From Geobacter sp. SVR (GTDB lineage Bacteria > Desulfobacterota > Desulfuromonadia > Geobacterales > Pseudopelobacteraceae), in assembly GCF_016865365.1 (NCBI RefSeq), contig NZ_AP024469.1:1231001-1295000 (forward strand): a stretch of 64,000 nucleotides of DNA, written 5' to 3'. Under the pieces are notes generated by a model, which worked only from the letters and a program-made list of their open reading frames with translations, was not told the origin of the DNA and did not search any database. This document shows positions 16,786 through 25,601 of the stretch, in pieces. Position numbers and translations under genes: made by a program. Numbering within the stretch: position 1 is the first letter of the stretch; the number at the start of each line of letters is the position of its first letter.

Positions 16786-17715
16786 TTAGCTCTTGCGGGT
16801 TCCTTGCCCCATGAGCCCCTTCATGTGGGGCTGGCGGCCTATGGCCCGTAAGAATACTTCGGTAAAGTTGATGCCCCCCATCAGCCCGTTGGGCCGGAAT
16901 ATCATCATGAAAACCAGCAATGCGCCGTATACCAGCATGCGGTACGAGGCCATGAAACGCAGGAATTCGGGGGCCGCCGACAGGACCGCGGCGCCGATGA
17001 CGCTTCCGGGAATGCTTCCCAGCCCCCCCAGCACGATCATGCTGAGGATGTCAATGGACTTGAGAAAACCGAAGTCAGAGGGATTGATGTAGCTGATGAA
17101 ATGGGCATAGAGCCCCCCACCTACGCCGGCCAGGAAGGTGCCGATGGCAAAGGACTGGACCTTGTAGCGGGCCACGTTGATGCCCATGGCCTCGGCTGCG
17201 ATCTCGTCCCCGCGAATAGCCTTGAGCGCCCGGCCGAAGCGGGAGTTGTGGATGAAGGAGACCAGTATGATCGCGAGAATCACCACCAGCCAGACCACAA
17301 TCGGCATGGGGATGGTGGTTTTGGGGGAGGGCACGGAAAGCCCGAGAGCCTTGTTGGTGATCTCCAGGTTGAGGAAGATTACCTTGACGATTTCGGCAAA
17401 TCCGAGGGTGCAGATGGCCAGGTAGTCGCCGGTCAGTCGCAGGATCGGGTAGCCGATGATGGTGCCGACTGCGGCGGTCACCAGACCGGTGAATAGAATG
17501 TTCAGGCCGAACGGCAGGCCGAGCTTGATAGTTATCAGAGCGCTGGTGAAGGCACCGATGCTCATGAAGGCAGCATGGCCCAGCGAAAGCTGACCGGTCA
17601 GGCCGGTGATGACATTCAGGCCGAGCGCCAGAACGATTCCGATGCCGATGTTGACGATGATCTGCAGCAGATAGGGATTGATGTGCCCCAAGAGAGATTG
17701 CAATGCTTCACCCAT
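16786..17715 (-). CDS. livM: Branched-chain amino acid ABC transporter permease LivM
   Basis: Inner membrane permease of 309 residues with the LivM features LALGLNVITGLTGQLSLGHAA near the N-terminus and FGRALKAIRGDEIAAEAMGI, the EAA-type loop that contacts the ATPase. GAGGAAC precedes the ATG. It is separated from livH by a spacer carrying a GGGACC-type palindrome. Confidence 0.95.
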   Translation of the reverse strand: MGEALQSLLGHINPYLLQIIVNIGIGIVLALGLNVITGLTGQLSLGHAAFMSIGAFTSALITIKLGLPFGLNILFTGLVTAAVGTIIGYPILRLTGDYLAICTLGFAEIVKVIFLNLEITNKALGLSVPSPKTTIPMPIVVWLVVILAIILVSFIHNSRFGRALKAIRGDEIAAEAMGINVARYKVQSFAIGTFLAGVGGGLYAHFISYINPSDFGFLKSIDILSMIVLGGLGSIPGSVIGAAVLSAAPEFLRFMASYRMLVYGALLVFMMIFRPNGLMGGINFTEVFLRAIGRQPHMKGLMGQGTRKS

Positions 17716-17731
17716 ACACGTTCCTCAAATT

Positions 17732-17812
17732 CGGGGACCGGGGACCGGGAACCAGGGACCGGTATGTTGAAGGTTCTACCGATCCCTGGTCCCTGACCCC
17801 TGATTCCTGGTA
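17732..17812. repeat. GGGACC-type inverted repeat in the livM-livH spacer
   Basis: Left arm 17732-17762 is built from repeated GGGACCGG units; right arm 17779-17812 carries GATCCCTGGTCCCTGACCCC. The two arms are imperfect reverse complements separated by about 16 bases. The element is the same kind as at 15833-15972 and fills almost the entire 98-base spacer. Confidence 0.65.
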
Positions 17813-17813
17813 T

Positions 17814-18689
17814 TTATACTTTCTTCTGAATTTTTCTTCCCATCAGGCCGGTAGGTTTGACCATCAGGACAAACACCAGAATGGCAAAGGCAATAGCGTC
17901 GCGGTAGGAGGAATATCCGGCAGCAACACCGAAGACTTCGGTAACCCCCAGGAGCAGGCCTCCCAGCATGGCGCCCGGTATGGAGCCGATTCCGCCGAGG
18001 ACCGCTGCGGCAAAAGCCTTCAGGCCGGCCATGAGTCCCATGTTGAAGGAAACGGCATTGAACAGCAGACCCACCAGCACCCCGCCGGCAGCAGCCAGGG
18101 CCGAGCCGAGAGCGAAGGTGAAGGAGATGACCATGTTGACGTTGATGCCCATCAACGCTGCCGTGTTGTAGTCCTCGGAGGTTGCCCGCATGGCTTTGCC
18201 GATCTTGGTCTTCTGGACGATGAACTCCAGGGCAATCATGAGGAAGGCCGATACGCCGATGATCAGGAGCTGCAGGGTCGAGATGTCTGCATCACCGATA
18301 TGTATCTGCTGTACCGGCAGGGCATTGTCGGGAAAGCCCTTGGCATCGGCGCCGAAGATCATCTGGGCCAGGGTCGAGAGGAAAATGGAGACCCCGATGG
18401 CCGAAATGAGGGCCGACAGCCTCGATGATTTGCGTAAGGGGCGATACGCAACCCGCTCGATCACGACACCCAGTACCATGCAGAAGACCATGGCCAGAAT
18501 CATGGCGACGAAGAAGTTCATCTTGAACTTCGCCACCAGCAGCAGGCCGACGAAGGCCCCGGCCATGAAAATCTCGCCATGGGCGAAATTGATCAGGGTG
18601 ATGATCCCGTAGACCATGGTGTAACCAAGGGCGATCAGGGCATAGGTGCTGCCGAGTGCCACACCGTTTATCAACTGTTGCAGAAACAT
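17814..18689 (-). CDS. livH: Branched-chain amino acid ABC transporter permease LivH
   Basis: Inner membrane permease of 291 residues. The start MFLQQLINGVALGSTYALIA is the classical LivH N-terminus, and AMRATSEDYNTAALMGINV is its coupling loop. AAGGAA lies upstream of the ATG. It is the first gene of livHMGF on the minus strand; no binding protein gene immediately precedes it, and the livK-type lipoprotein gene lies beyond an EamA-type gene about 1.2 kb upstream. Confidence 0.95.
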   Translation of the reverse strand: MFLQQLINGVALGSTYALIALGYTMVYGIITLINFAHGEIFMAGAFVGLLLVAKFKMNFFVAMILAMVFCMVLGVVIERVAYRPLRKSSRLSALISAIGVSIFLSTLAQMIFGADAKGFPDNALPVQQIHIGDADISTLQLLIIGVSAFLMIALEFIVQKTKIGKAMRATSEDYNTAALMGINVNMVISFTFALGSALAAAGGVLVGLLFNAVSFNMGLMAGLKAFAAAVLGGIGSIPGAMLGGLLLGVTEVFGVAAGYSSYRDAIAFAILVFVLMVKPTGLMGRKIQKKV

Positions 18690-18742
18690 GGTGATTCCTT
18701 ATCCTTGCAGATGGTTCGGAGAATATCCGGCAAATGTTTTGT

Positions 18743-18806
18743 CACAAAGTCATGGAGACACAGAGTGTAACGGATCGAGCGCGTTTCCTATGTGCCTTCG
18801 TGGCTC
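18743..18806. repeat. CACAGAG-type intergenic repeat overlapping a gene end
   Basis: The segment contains cacaaagtc and gacacagagtgt, then tatgtgccttcgtggc after a short spacer. Low-complexity stretches of this type (ACAAAG/ACACAGAG with GTGCCTTCGTGGC) are familiar as dispersed intergenic sequence. The right part encodes the last residues and stop of the adjacent EamA-type gene. Confidence 0.45.
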
Positions 18807-19723
18807 GGCGACGCTGGTGTGGCCGGTTCGGCTTCGGCCTGTCGATTCGCAATGCCGAGGATGGCAAGCCCTGCGAAAATCGAGATCATGCCGATCAAAG
18901 AGTATGATGTCAATCGCTCCCGGAGCACGATAAACCCGAGCAAGGAGGCCGTCAAGGGTTCCGCCAGGGAAAGCGTTACCGCATGGGCGGTCGGGATGGT
19001 TTTGAGGCCGCGGGCAAAGAGCACATATGCCAGTGCCGTTGCAAACAGACCCAGATGCAGCACCACCAGGATGCCGCGCGGCTGGAATGCCCAGCGGAGG
19101 TCGCTGCCGATCAGGGCCGGGGAAAGCAGGAGCCCGCCAAGGGCGAACACGACGGCAATGACTCCATCCGGCCGCGCCGAGCGCAGCAGGGTCTTGATGG
19201 CCATGGTATAGCCCACATAGGCGGCACCGGCTCCCATGGCCAGAATCACGCCGCGAGGCTGCACGTGTACCATCTCGCCCTGATTCGGGATGAACAGCAG
19301 AATGCATCCGGCAATGGCAAAAATGGTGGCGAAAAACCAGCTGCGGTCCGGAAGCCTGCGACGCAACAGATAGGTTGCCACACCAGCCAGTACCGGCGAG
19401 CTGCCAATGGCGACCATGGTGCCCACTGCAACCCCGGTGACCGATACTGCGGCAAAGAAGCAGAGCTGGTAGGCGGCAACCATGGAGGCTGCCACGATCG
19501 TTACCCAGGGATGCCGCAGAAGGTTGCGGTCGAGTCCCCCACCAAGCAGCGATACCGTTAGCAGGGCTGTTCCGCCTACAATCAGACGCAACGCTCCGAT
19601 GGTCATGGAACTGGCGCCGGAAGGGGCCAGAGCCTGGGAGGTGCCGGTGGTTCCCCAGATGACGGCTGCCAGAAGTACCAGCATCATACCGTCCATCGGC
19701 TGCCGGTTGCTTCCTTGACGCAT
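18788..19723 (-). CDS. EamA/DMT family transporter
   Basis: A ten-helix membrane protein (311 residues from the ATG at 19723; a GTG at 19747 is also possible and neither has a strong ribosome site). MMLVLLAAVIWGTTGTSQAL is the EamA helix 1 motif, and LSLAEPLTASLLGFIVLRER is the matching motif in the second half. It sits between livK and livHMGF on the same strand, which suggests amino acid efflux to balance import (inference). The C-terminal tail after the last helix is Ala/Pro/Glu-rich and ends inside a dispersed repeat. Confidence 0.87.
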   Translation of the reverse strand: MRQGSNRQPMDGMMLVLLAAVIWGTTGTSQALAPSGASSMTIGALRLIVGGTALLTVSLLGGGLDRNLLRHPWVTIVAASMVAAYQLCFFAAVSVTGVAVGTMVAIGSSPVLAGVATYLLRRRLPDRSWFFATIFAIAGCILLFIPNQGEMVHVQPRGVILAMGAGAAYVGYTMAIKTLLRSARPDGVIAVVFALGGLLLSPALIGSDLRWAFQPRGILVVLHLGLFATALAYVLFARGLKTIPTAHAVTLSLAEPLTASLLGFIVLRERLTSYSLIGMISIFAGLAILGIANRQAEAEPATPASPSHEGT

Positions 19724-19836
19724 ATCAGTGTTTACTACAGTTGGCACAGATCAGAATTCTCAATCCAGACTTGCCGCTTGCAGCAGGGCGGCAGGCCGCA
19801 CGCAAATATAGTTCGTTCAGGTCGGGCGTTCTCTCT

Positions 19837-19868
19837 AAAAAGCGGCACCGGCCATGGCCGGTGCCGCT
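19837..19868 (-). terminator. Intrinsic terminator of livK
   Basis: A perfect 13-bp stem (19841-19853 with 19856-19868) followed on the minus strand by TTTTT (19837-19840 and the adjoining base of the arm) lies 23 bases after the livK stop codon. Confidence 0.88.
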
Positions 19869-19891
19869 CTGAGAAATTGCAGTACCTTCGT

Positions 19892-21082
19892 TTAGTCCAT
19901 CTTAACCGGAACTTTGGCTTTCAGGGTGAATTTGCCGTTCTTGACTTCCAGGAGGGCCAGCGGAGATTTGATCGGTTCGCGGTTGGCCTGCATGCTGATG
20001 GTGCCGGAAACGCCTTCAAACTTCTTGGTCTGGGCCAGGGCGTCCTTGAAAACCTTCGGGTCGAGGCTGTTGGCGCGCTTCATGGCGTCAGCCAGCAGCA
20101 CGATTGCATCGTAGCCCTGGGCGTCGAAGAGACCCGGCTCAGCGCCGTTGAACTTCTTCTTGAAGGCCTCTACGAACTTGGCGGTAACGGGAGAAGCCTG
20201 CTCGGGGGAGAAGCCGAGAGCCGACATGGTGCCTTCAACAGCACTGCCGCCCAGTTCAACCAGTTTCGGAGAGAAGAGGCCGTCGCCGCCGAACATGTTG
20301 GCCTTGAGGCCCTGCTTGCGGGCTTCCTTCATGATCAGGGCGCCTTCGGTGTAGTAGCCGGAGAAGAAGATTACGTCAGGCTTCTTGGATTTGATGTTGG
20401 TGATCTGAGCGCTGAAATCCTTGTCGCCGTCTTTGACCTTCTCGTCAGCTACGATGGTGATGCCTTTGCCTTTGGCGGCATCGCGGAATGTCTGGGAAAG
20501 ACCGACGCTGTAATCGTTGTTGTCGGAGGTGATGACAGCCACCTTCTTGTAGCCGAGATCCTTGGCGAAGAAGTCGATGCAAGCCGGAATGGCTACGCTG
20601 TCAAGCAGGGTATCGCGGAAAATGAAGTCGCCGTTTTCAACAACGCCGGGGCCGGTGGCGCCGGCCGACAGAAGGACAACCTGTGCCTTCTGGGCGATGG
20701 GAGCGGCAACTTTGGTGATGCCGGTGGTCGGATCGCCGACAATGGCGATTACGTTGTCGCGGCTGATCAGCTTCTGGGTTACCGAGGCGCCTTCCTGCTT
20801 GTCGCCGCGGTCATCGGCTTCGACGATCTCGATTTTCTTGCCGAGCACGCCGCCGGCTGCGTTCAGCTCTTCGGCAGCCATTTTCATCCCTTCCAGGGTG
20901 GGCTTGCCGAACATGGCCACGTCGCCGGTGAGAGCGCCGAGGAATCCGATTTTGATGGTGTCGCCGGCAGCAGCCTTGGGAGCTTCGGCCGGTTTGCTTT
21001 CTTCCTGCTTCTTGCACCCAGCGGTCACCGACAGGGACAATGCACCAGCCAGCAACAGAGCAGCGGTCTTCTTGAAGTTCAT
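19892..21082 (-). CDS. livK: Branched-chain amino acid binding lipoprotein (LivK/LivJ type)
   Basis: A 396-residue extracytoplasmic binding protein of the type I periplasmic fold, anchored as a lipoprotein (lipobox VTAGC, Cys23, followed by a charged linker KKQEESKPAEAPKA). IKIGFLGALTGDVAMFGKP and GGVLGKKIEIVEADDRGDK are classical LivK motifs. AGGAGG precedes the ATG. A lipid anchor is unusual for a Gram-negative binding protein, which is normally free in the periplasm. It probably feeds LivHMGF encoded further downstream; a terminator separates it from that operon, so its dosage can be set independently. Confidence 0.94.
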   Translation of the reverse strand: MNFKKTAALLLAGALSLSVTAGCKKQEESKPAEAPKAAAGDTIKIGFLGALTGDVAMFGKPTLEGMKMAAEELNAAGGVLGKKIEIVEADDRGDKQEGASVTQKLISRDNVIAIVGDPTTGITKVAAPIAQKAQVVLLSAGATGPGVVENGDFIFRDTLLDSVAIPACIDFFAKDLGYKKVAVITSDNNDYSVGLSQTFRDAAKGKGITIVADEKVKDGDKDFSAQITNIKSKKPDVIFFSGYYTEGALIMKEARKQGLKANMFGGDGLFSPKLVELGGSAVEGTMSALGFSPEQASPVTAKFVEAFKKKFNGAEPGLFDAQGYDAIVLLADAMKRANSLDPKVFKDALAQTKKFEGVSGTISMQANREPIKSPLALLEVKNGKFTLKAKVPVKMD

Positions 21083-21118
21083 TGTAGCCTCCTGTTCAAA
21101 TGGAATAACAGATGGAAT

Positions 21119-21403
21119 TTACCTATTGCCCGCCTTTTCAAGATCATCCAGGGTTTTATGGGCGTCGTTCAGCTTCTGTTCCAGTTTCTTCAGCTCATCA
21201 GGAGAATAAACCCTGGTGCCTTTTCTGATCTCAGCATCGATCCTCTTGATCTTCTGCTGAATGGTGTCGACTTCGTTCAGGCACCCTTTGGCAGCAAGCA
21301 GACATTCGTCCTTCGCGTTTTTCGTTGTGGCGTCCTGGGCAAGGGCCATGGTGGCAGCGGACAATGCACAGGCGGTCAGTACGGCGGTCAGAACTCTTCT
21401 CAT
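21119..21403 (-). CDS. Small secreted protein with Cys pair and helical tail
   Basis: A 94-residue protein with a signal peptide (cleavage near LAQ|DATTK), two Cys in ECLLAAKGC, and a helical C-terminal half with IRKGTRVYSPDELKKLEQKL. It is clearly paralogous to the product of 41834-42160, which shares CLxxAxxC, the EIxKGxxVY motif, DEL and QKL at the same spacing. The start at 21403 follows AAGGAGAG. It precedes livK by 36 bases in the same orientation. No function is known to me; the pattern suggests a small periplasmic helical hairpin stabilised by a disulfide. Confidence 0.7.
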   Translation of the reverse strand: MRRVLTAVLTACALSAATMALAQDATTKNAKDECLLAAKGCLNEVDTIQQKIKRIDAEIRKGTRVYSPDELKKLEQKLNDAHKTLDDLEKAGNR

Positions 21404-21445
21404 GTTTGCCTCTCCTTTCACTTTCCAGGTTAGGAGTCTTGAACA

Positions 21446-21467
21446 ACGGGGGCGGTGTTGCCCCCGT
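21446..21467 (-). terminator. Weak hairpin after the porin gene
   Basis: An 8-bp GC stem (21446-21453 with 21460-21467) follows the porin stop on the minus strand by about 13 bases. Only a short T-rich run (TTGTT) follows, so it may attenuate rather than stop transcription into the small gene and livK. Confidence 0.45.
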
Positions 21468-21479
21468 CGTCCTCTCTAA

Positions 21480-22889
21480 CTAGAAAGTATACTTGAAGAT
21501 GAGCTTGAAGTCATAAGGATTGTCGGGCGTACCGTTGAGAGCGACATCTTTGTAGTAGTCGCCGAGGAAGACATAGGCAGCGCGGACGCTGGTGGTCAGG
21601 TTCTCGAGCAGCACGTAGTTGGCTTCGGCGTTGATCTCGGTGCCGAGGTAGTTGCTACTATTTTTGCTGCCGGTTTTCAGATTGTTCGGCTTATTGGCAT
21701 TTTCTTTGGCAACAGCGGCAAAGCCAGCGTTAAAAGCGGTGCTCAGCTTGGAGTTGATGGGCAGGTCGTAACCGATATAGCCGCCGATCTGACCCTGGGC
21801 GTTATTGCCGGCAGTGGCGATGATCGAGTTGTCGGTGGTGTAGGCGTTCTTGTCGCGGCCCAGGATGGCCATCTCGTTGTCGTAGTAACCGTGTTCGGCG
21901 GTACCGACATTGTTGAATACGGAGTAGAAGGCGTTGCTGTGGCCGCTGGTGGTGTTGTTGTCACCCGAGACATAGAGGAACTCACTGCGGGCGGTACCGG
22001 GGCCGACCTTGTACTTGGCGCCGGCATTGAGTGCCCAGGCGGTGGTGGAACGCTTGTCAACCGTACCAGCCTGCAGGACGCCAAAGCCGTTCAGGGTCAA
22101 CGGACCGCTGGTGTATTCAGCATTCAGGCCGAAGGTGGACAACTTGACATCCTGGCGGGAAATAGCGTTGACAAGATTGCTGTCAGTAGTATCCGAGTTG
22201 TTCCTGAAGAAGTAGTAGGCAGCACCGACTTTCAGGTCCTTGCTGACTTCATATTTCGCATCGAGAACGAACAGGTCATTGGTCAGATGACCCAGCACCC
22301 TGTCCTGAGAGACGCCGGTGTCGTTGAAACGGAAGTAGCCGATGGTGGGGGTGAGGTTGCCGTAGCGGGTGGTGGAGATCAGGGCGCCGGCCATGTCGGC
22401 GTCAAACAGCACGCCTTTGAACGAGTCGTTGTAGGGCTGCATGCCCAGTTTCATATTGACGTTCTTGAACGGGTTGGCATCCAGGTAGATATTTTTGGTC
22501 TCGATGTTGATGGTATCGGCCCCGACGGCGCCGCCCTGATTGCGGCCAGTGGCATAGGAGCTGTTACCCCAGTAGGTATAGTCCAGCTCGAAAGCAGTGA
22601 CCAGCTTCAGGTCAGCGTTGGCCTTGGCAGTATACTGCAGACGGGCGCGCTGCTCGATGAAGTTGGCCGAGTAGACTTTTTTGGGCTTGCCGTCGGGCAT
22701 GTACTGTGTGTCACCGCCGTATTTTGCGCCATCGGTGAAACTGGTGGTGCTGGTGCCGTTGAAGTTCGAGTTGATGTACCGTGCGCTGAACAGGCCGTGG
22801 AACTCATTCTCCAGAGCCAGGGCCGGTGTGGTTGCGGCAGCGGTCACTCCAAGCGTGACGAGCGCGGCCAAAATATTGCCTTTCTTCAT
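21480..22889 (-). CDS. Outer membrane porin-like beta-barrel protein
   Basis: A 469-residue protein with a signal peptide cleaved near ALA|LENEF, alternating amphipathic strands (for example LKLVTAFELDYTYWG and LKVGAAYYFFRNN), and a C-terminal FKLIFKYTF ending in Phe, the recognition signal for barrel assembly. AGGAGG lies nine bases before the ATG. The frame continues upstream to 22946, but that part would overlap the ATPase gene end. Placed between two amino acid transport gene groups, it probably provides the outer membrane route for amino acids or peptides (inference). The exact porin family is not assigned. Confidence 0.82.
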   Translation of the reverse strand: MKKGNILAALVTLGVTAAATTPALALENEFHGLFSARYINSNFNGTSTTSFTDGAKYGGDTQYMPDGKPKKVYSANFIEQRARLQYTAKANADLKLVTAFELDYTYWGNSSYATGRNQGGAVGADTINIETKNIYLDANPFKNVNMKLGMQPYNDSFKGVLFDADMAGALISTTRYGNLTPTIGYFRFNDTGVSQDRVLGHLTNDLFVLDAKYEVSKDLKVGAAYYFFRNNSDTTDSNLVNAISRQDVKLSTFGLNAEYTSGPLTLNGFGVLQAGTVDKRSTTAWALNAGAKYKVGPGTARSEFLYVSGDNNTTSGHSNAFYSVFNNVGTAEHGYYDNEMAILGRDKNAYTTDNSIIATAGNNAQGQIGGYIGYDLPINSKLSTAFNAGFAAVAKENANKPNNLKTGSKNSSNYLGTEINAEANYVLLENLTTSVRAAYVFLGDYYKDVALNGTPDNPYDFKLIFKYTF

Positions 22890-22942
22890 TGTTGCTTCCT
22901 CCTTGTGGTGGTATTGCATATCTCCCAAAGGGAGAATCAAAA

Positions 22943-23683
22943 TCACAATATCTGGCTCAGGAACAACTTGGCCCGTTCATGGGTGGGGCAGGTGAAGAAA
23001 TGTTCCGGCGTCCCTTCCTCCACGATCCGCCCGTGATCCATGAAGATCACCCGATCGGCGACTTCACGGGCAAAGCCCATCTCGTGGGTGACGACCACCA
23101 TGGTCATGCCTTCGCGGGCCAGTGTCTTCATTACATCCAGCACCTCGCCGATCATTTCGGGATCCAGGGCAGAGGTGGGTTCGTCGAACAGGATCGCCTT
23201 GGGATTCATGGCCAGCGAGCGGGCAATGGCCACACGCTGCTGTTGCCCCCCGGAAAGCTTGGCCGGATATGCAGCAGCCTTTTCGGCGATGTTGACCTTG
23301 CGCAGCAGCTCCATGGCGATCTCTTCCGCTTCTTTCCTGTTTCTCTTGCGGACCACGATCTGGGCCAGGGTCAGGTTTTCCAGTACGGTTTTGTGCGGGA
23401 AGAGATTGAAGCTTTGAAAGACCATTCCCACTTCTTCCCGCACTTTGCTGATGTCCACGTTCGGATCGCTCAGATCCATGCCGTGCACGACGATCTTACC
23501 GCGGTCGATGGTTTCCAGGCGGTTGATGGAGCGCAGGATGGTACTCTTGCCGGAGCCGCTGGGCCCGATGATAACGACCTTTTCGCCATCCTGTACGTTG
23601 AAGGAAACGTCGTTCAGAGCCTGAAAGGCGCCATAGAACTTGGAGACCCCGCTGACTTCGATCATAGGGCGGTTATCTGCCAT
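22943..23683 (-). CDS. Polar amino acid ABC transporter ATPase (GlnQ/HisP type)
   Basis: A 246-residue ATPase with Walker [10 protein letters not shown], the GlnQ-type Q loop [20 protein letters not shown], signature [16 protein letters not shown], Walker [15 protein letters not shown] and switch [15 protein letters not shown]. The ATG at 23683 has GGAGGAG nine bases upstream and overlaps the end of the permease gene by 11 bases. It powers the importer formed with the products of 23673-24461 and 24661-25404. Confidence 0.95.
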   Translation of the reverse strand: MADNRPMIEVSGVSKFYGAFQALNDVSFNVQDGEKVVIIGPSGSGKSTILRSINRLETIDRGKIVVHGMDLSDPNVDISKVREEVGMVFQSFNLFPHKTVLENLTLAQIVVRKRNRKEAEEIAMELLRKVNIAEKAAAYPAKLSGGQQQRVAIARSLAMNPKAILFDEPTSALDPEMIGEVLDVMKTLAREGMTMVVVTHEMGFAREVADRVIFMDHGRIVEEGTPEHFFTCPTHERAKLFLSQIL

Positions 23684-24461
23684 CACTCAAACGCTCCTCC
23701 ATGATACCGATCAACTTGGAAAAGAACAGGGTCAGCACCAGGTAGATCAAAGCGATAACAGTATAGGTCTCGAAGTAGCTGAAGCTTTCCGAGGCGAATT
23801 CGCGGCCCCGGCGCAGCAGGTCGGCCACGGCGATGATCGACACCAGCGACGAGTCCTTGAGCAGCGCGATGAATTCATTGCCGATGGGGGGCAGCACCAC
23901 CTTGAAGGCCTGGGGGAGAATGACCTGGCGCATGGCTTGTCCGCGGCTCATGCCAAGGGAGAGAGCGGCTTCCATCTGGCCCTTGGGAATTGACTGGATG
24001 CCAGCGCGGAAAATTTCTCCCATGTAGGCGCCATAACAGACCGCCATGGCGATGATGGCGCTGAAGATATCGGGGATCTTCACGAAACGCCCGAGTGCGT
24101 AGTAGATATAAAAGATCTGGACCAGCAGCGGAATGCCGCGGATGACCTCCACATACAGGGAGGCGGTGCCGTTGATGAAGCGGTTGGTGGAGATCCTGCC
24201 CAATCCGGTCACCAGGCCGATCACAATGGCCAGCAGAATGGCACCCACCGTGACCTTGAAGGTTACCAGAATGCCATCAGGTACAAATTTGAATATCGCC
24301 AGGTAGGGGTCGGGTTTGGTCAGGGCAAGGTAAAAACTGGTGAGGATAGCACCACAGAAGGCGATACGCCAAGCGGTGAAAAGACCGGCGTCGCTTTTGT
24401 GGGGGATGGCTGCGCCATCGCCGACATCTATCGGCTTATGTTGAGGGGTCTCTTGTGCCAT
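23673..24461 (-). CDS. Polar amino acid ABC transporter permease (HisM/GlnP type)
   Basis: Inner membrane permease of 262 residues from the ATG at 24461; a TTG at 24488 is an alternative and neither has a good ribosome site. The family features are [20 protein letters not shown] at the first core helix, [20 protein letters not shown], and the coupling loop [20 protein letters not shown] followed by [17 protein letters not shown]. An N-terminal cytoplasmic extension of about 35 residues precedes the first helix. It is followed immediately by its ATPase gene. Confidence 0.92.
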   Translation of the reverse strand: MAQETPQHKPIDVGDGAAIPHKSDAGLFTAWRIAFCGAILTSFYLALTKPDPYLAIFKFVPDGILVTFKVTVGAILLAIVIGLVTGLGRISTNRFINGTASLYVEVIRGIPLLVQIFYIYYALGRFVKIPDIFSAIIAMAVCYGAYMGEIFRAGIQSIPKGQMEAALSLGMSRGQAMRQVILPQAFKVVLPPIGNEFIALLKDSSLVSIIAVADLLRRGREFASESFSYFETYTVIALIYLVLTLFFSKLIGIMEERLSDGR

Positions 24462-24660
24462 AAACGGACTATCTTGAGTGGGGCTCAATTCCCCTGGTTT
24501 GAATGTGGTTGTGTGGTCAGCACCGCTGATGCCTGCGCCTGTACGAAAGGTGCCGCGTTTTTATAAAGCACCGCCCGGTACACGAGCGTGCTGCACAGGC
24601 AGCGACGCTGGTGCCCAGGCTTCAGGGTGCTTCGGCATTAAGAAGGTACGGAAACGGGTT

Positions 24661-25404
24661 CTACTTTACCCATTTGTTGTGAATCTGAACGTCCAGTTTC
24701 TTTTTCTTCACTGCGGCGATACCTTTGTTCAGGAGGGCGACCAAGTCTTTGTTGCCCTTCTTTACCACGATGCCATAAGCTTCTTTGGTGAAGGACTTGC
24801 CTACGATCTTGAATTTTTCCTTGTATTCGCTCTTCTGCAGTGCGAAATGGGCGGCAACAGGCTCATCACACACGACGCCGGAGATGCGGCCGGCAGCCAT
24901 GTCTTCAAAGGCCAGACCAATTTCATCGTAGGTCTTCAGCTCGACTCCGGCGACCTTCTTGACTTCCATGGCGCCGGTAGTTCCGATCTGAGCGCCGATT
25001 TTCTTGCCTTTCAGGTCGGCGATCGTTTTGGAGGTTTTATCGGTCTTGGGAACAACCAGGATCTGGCCGATGCTGGTGTAGGCATCGGTGAAGTCGTACT
25101 TGGCCTTGCGCTCATCGGTGATGGTCACGGAAGAGATGATGGCGTCGTACTGCCCGGCGTCGACGCCGGCAAAGATGCCGTCCCATGCGGTATTCTTGAA
25201 TTCGACCGTAATGCCGGCCTCCTTGGCAACCGCATTCATGAAGTCGATGTCGTACCCCACGATCTTCTTGTTGGCATCTACCATCTCCATCGGCGGCCAG
25301 GTGGCGTCGGTGGCTACTTTGATCGTTTTGGGGGCTGCGAGTGCGGGGAGGGTCATGGTGGCAACCATGGCGGCGATAGCCGCTGCAATACGAAGAATTC
25401 TCAT
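24661..25404 (-). CDS. Periplasmic polar amino acid binding protein (SBP family 3)
   Basis: A 247-residue binding protein with a cleaved signal (TMTLPALA|APK) and SBP_bac_3 hallmarks: IKVATDATWPPMEMVD, GYDIDFMNAVAKEAGI, WDGIFAGVDAGQYDAIISSV and TDERKAKYDFTDAY. The Arg in TDERKA is the usual carboxylate-binding region. The ATG at 25404 is placed by AAAAGGAG six bases upstream. It heads an importer operon; the ligand is probably a polar or basic amino acid. A FadR-type operator-like site lies about 35 bases upstream of the ATG. Confidence 0.94.
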   Translation of the reverse strand: MRILRIAAAIAAMVATMTLPALAAPKTIKVATDATWPPMEMVDANKKIVGYDIDFMNAVAKEAGITVEFKNTAWDGIFAGVDAGQYDAIISSVTITDERKAKYDFTDAYTSIGQILVVPKTDKTSKTIADLKGKKIGAQIGTTGAMEVKKVAGVELKTYDEIGLAFEDMAAGRISGVVCDEPVAAHFALQKSEYKEKFKIVGKSFTKEAYGIVVKKGNKDLVALLNKGIAAVKKKKLDVQIHNKWVK

Positions 25405-25437
25405 GGACATCTCCTTTTCTGAGATTGAGTATACAAA

Positions 25438-25448
25438 TGGTTAGACCG
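25438..25448. promoter_or_regulatory. Candidate FadR-type operator upstream of the amino acid binding protein gene
   Basis: TGGTTAGACCG matches the FadR-type pattern TNGTNNNACNA at all but the last base. On the plus strand here, and on the minus strand at putA, the flank reads TACAAATGGTT, giving 11 identical bases into the half-site. The site lies just downstream of the proposed promoter. Confidence 0.45.
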
Positions 25449-25457
25449 ACTTGAACT

Positions 25458-25485
25458 TTTATGAAATAACTACCATGGTTGTCAA
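25458..25485 (-). promoter_or_regulatory. Possible promoter of the amino acid importer operon
   Basis: On the minus strand TTGACA (25480-25485), a 16-base spacer and CATAAA (25458-25463) lie about 55 bases upstream of the binding protein ATG in an AT-rich stretch. The -10 box is only a partial match. Confidence 0.45.
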
Positions 25486-25601
25486 CTAAAAATTATTAAG
25501 TTTAAAATAATGTTTGTCTTGACCAAAGATTTTGCTTGCGCTCCGGTCACCGCTTCGTCTATGTGAAATCCTCCCTCACTACTTGCAAAGAGAATTGTTC
25601 G

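Noticed and set aside
19715-21433. Plus-strand open frame of 572 codons over livK
   Set aside because: It is the reverse complement of livK and the small secreted gene, with no family motif and no ribosome site.
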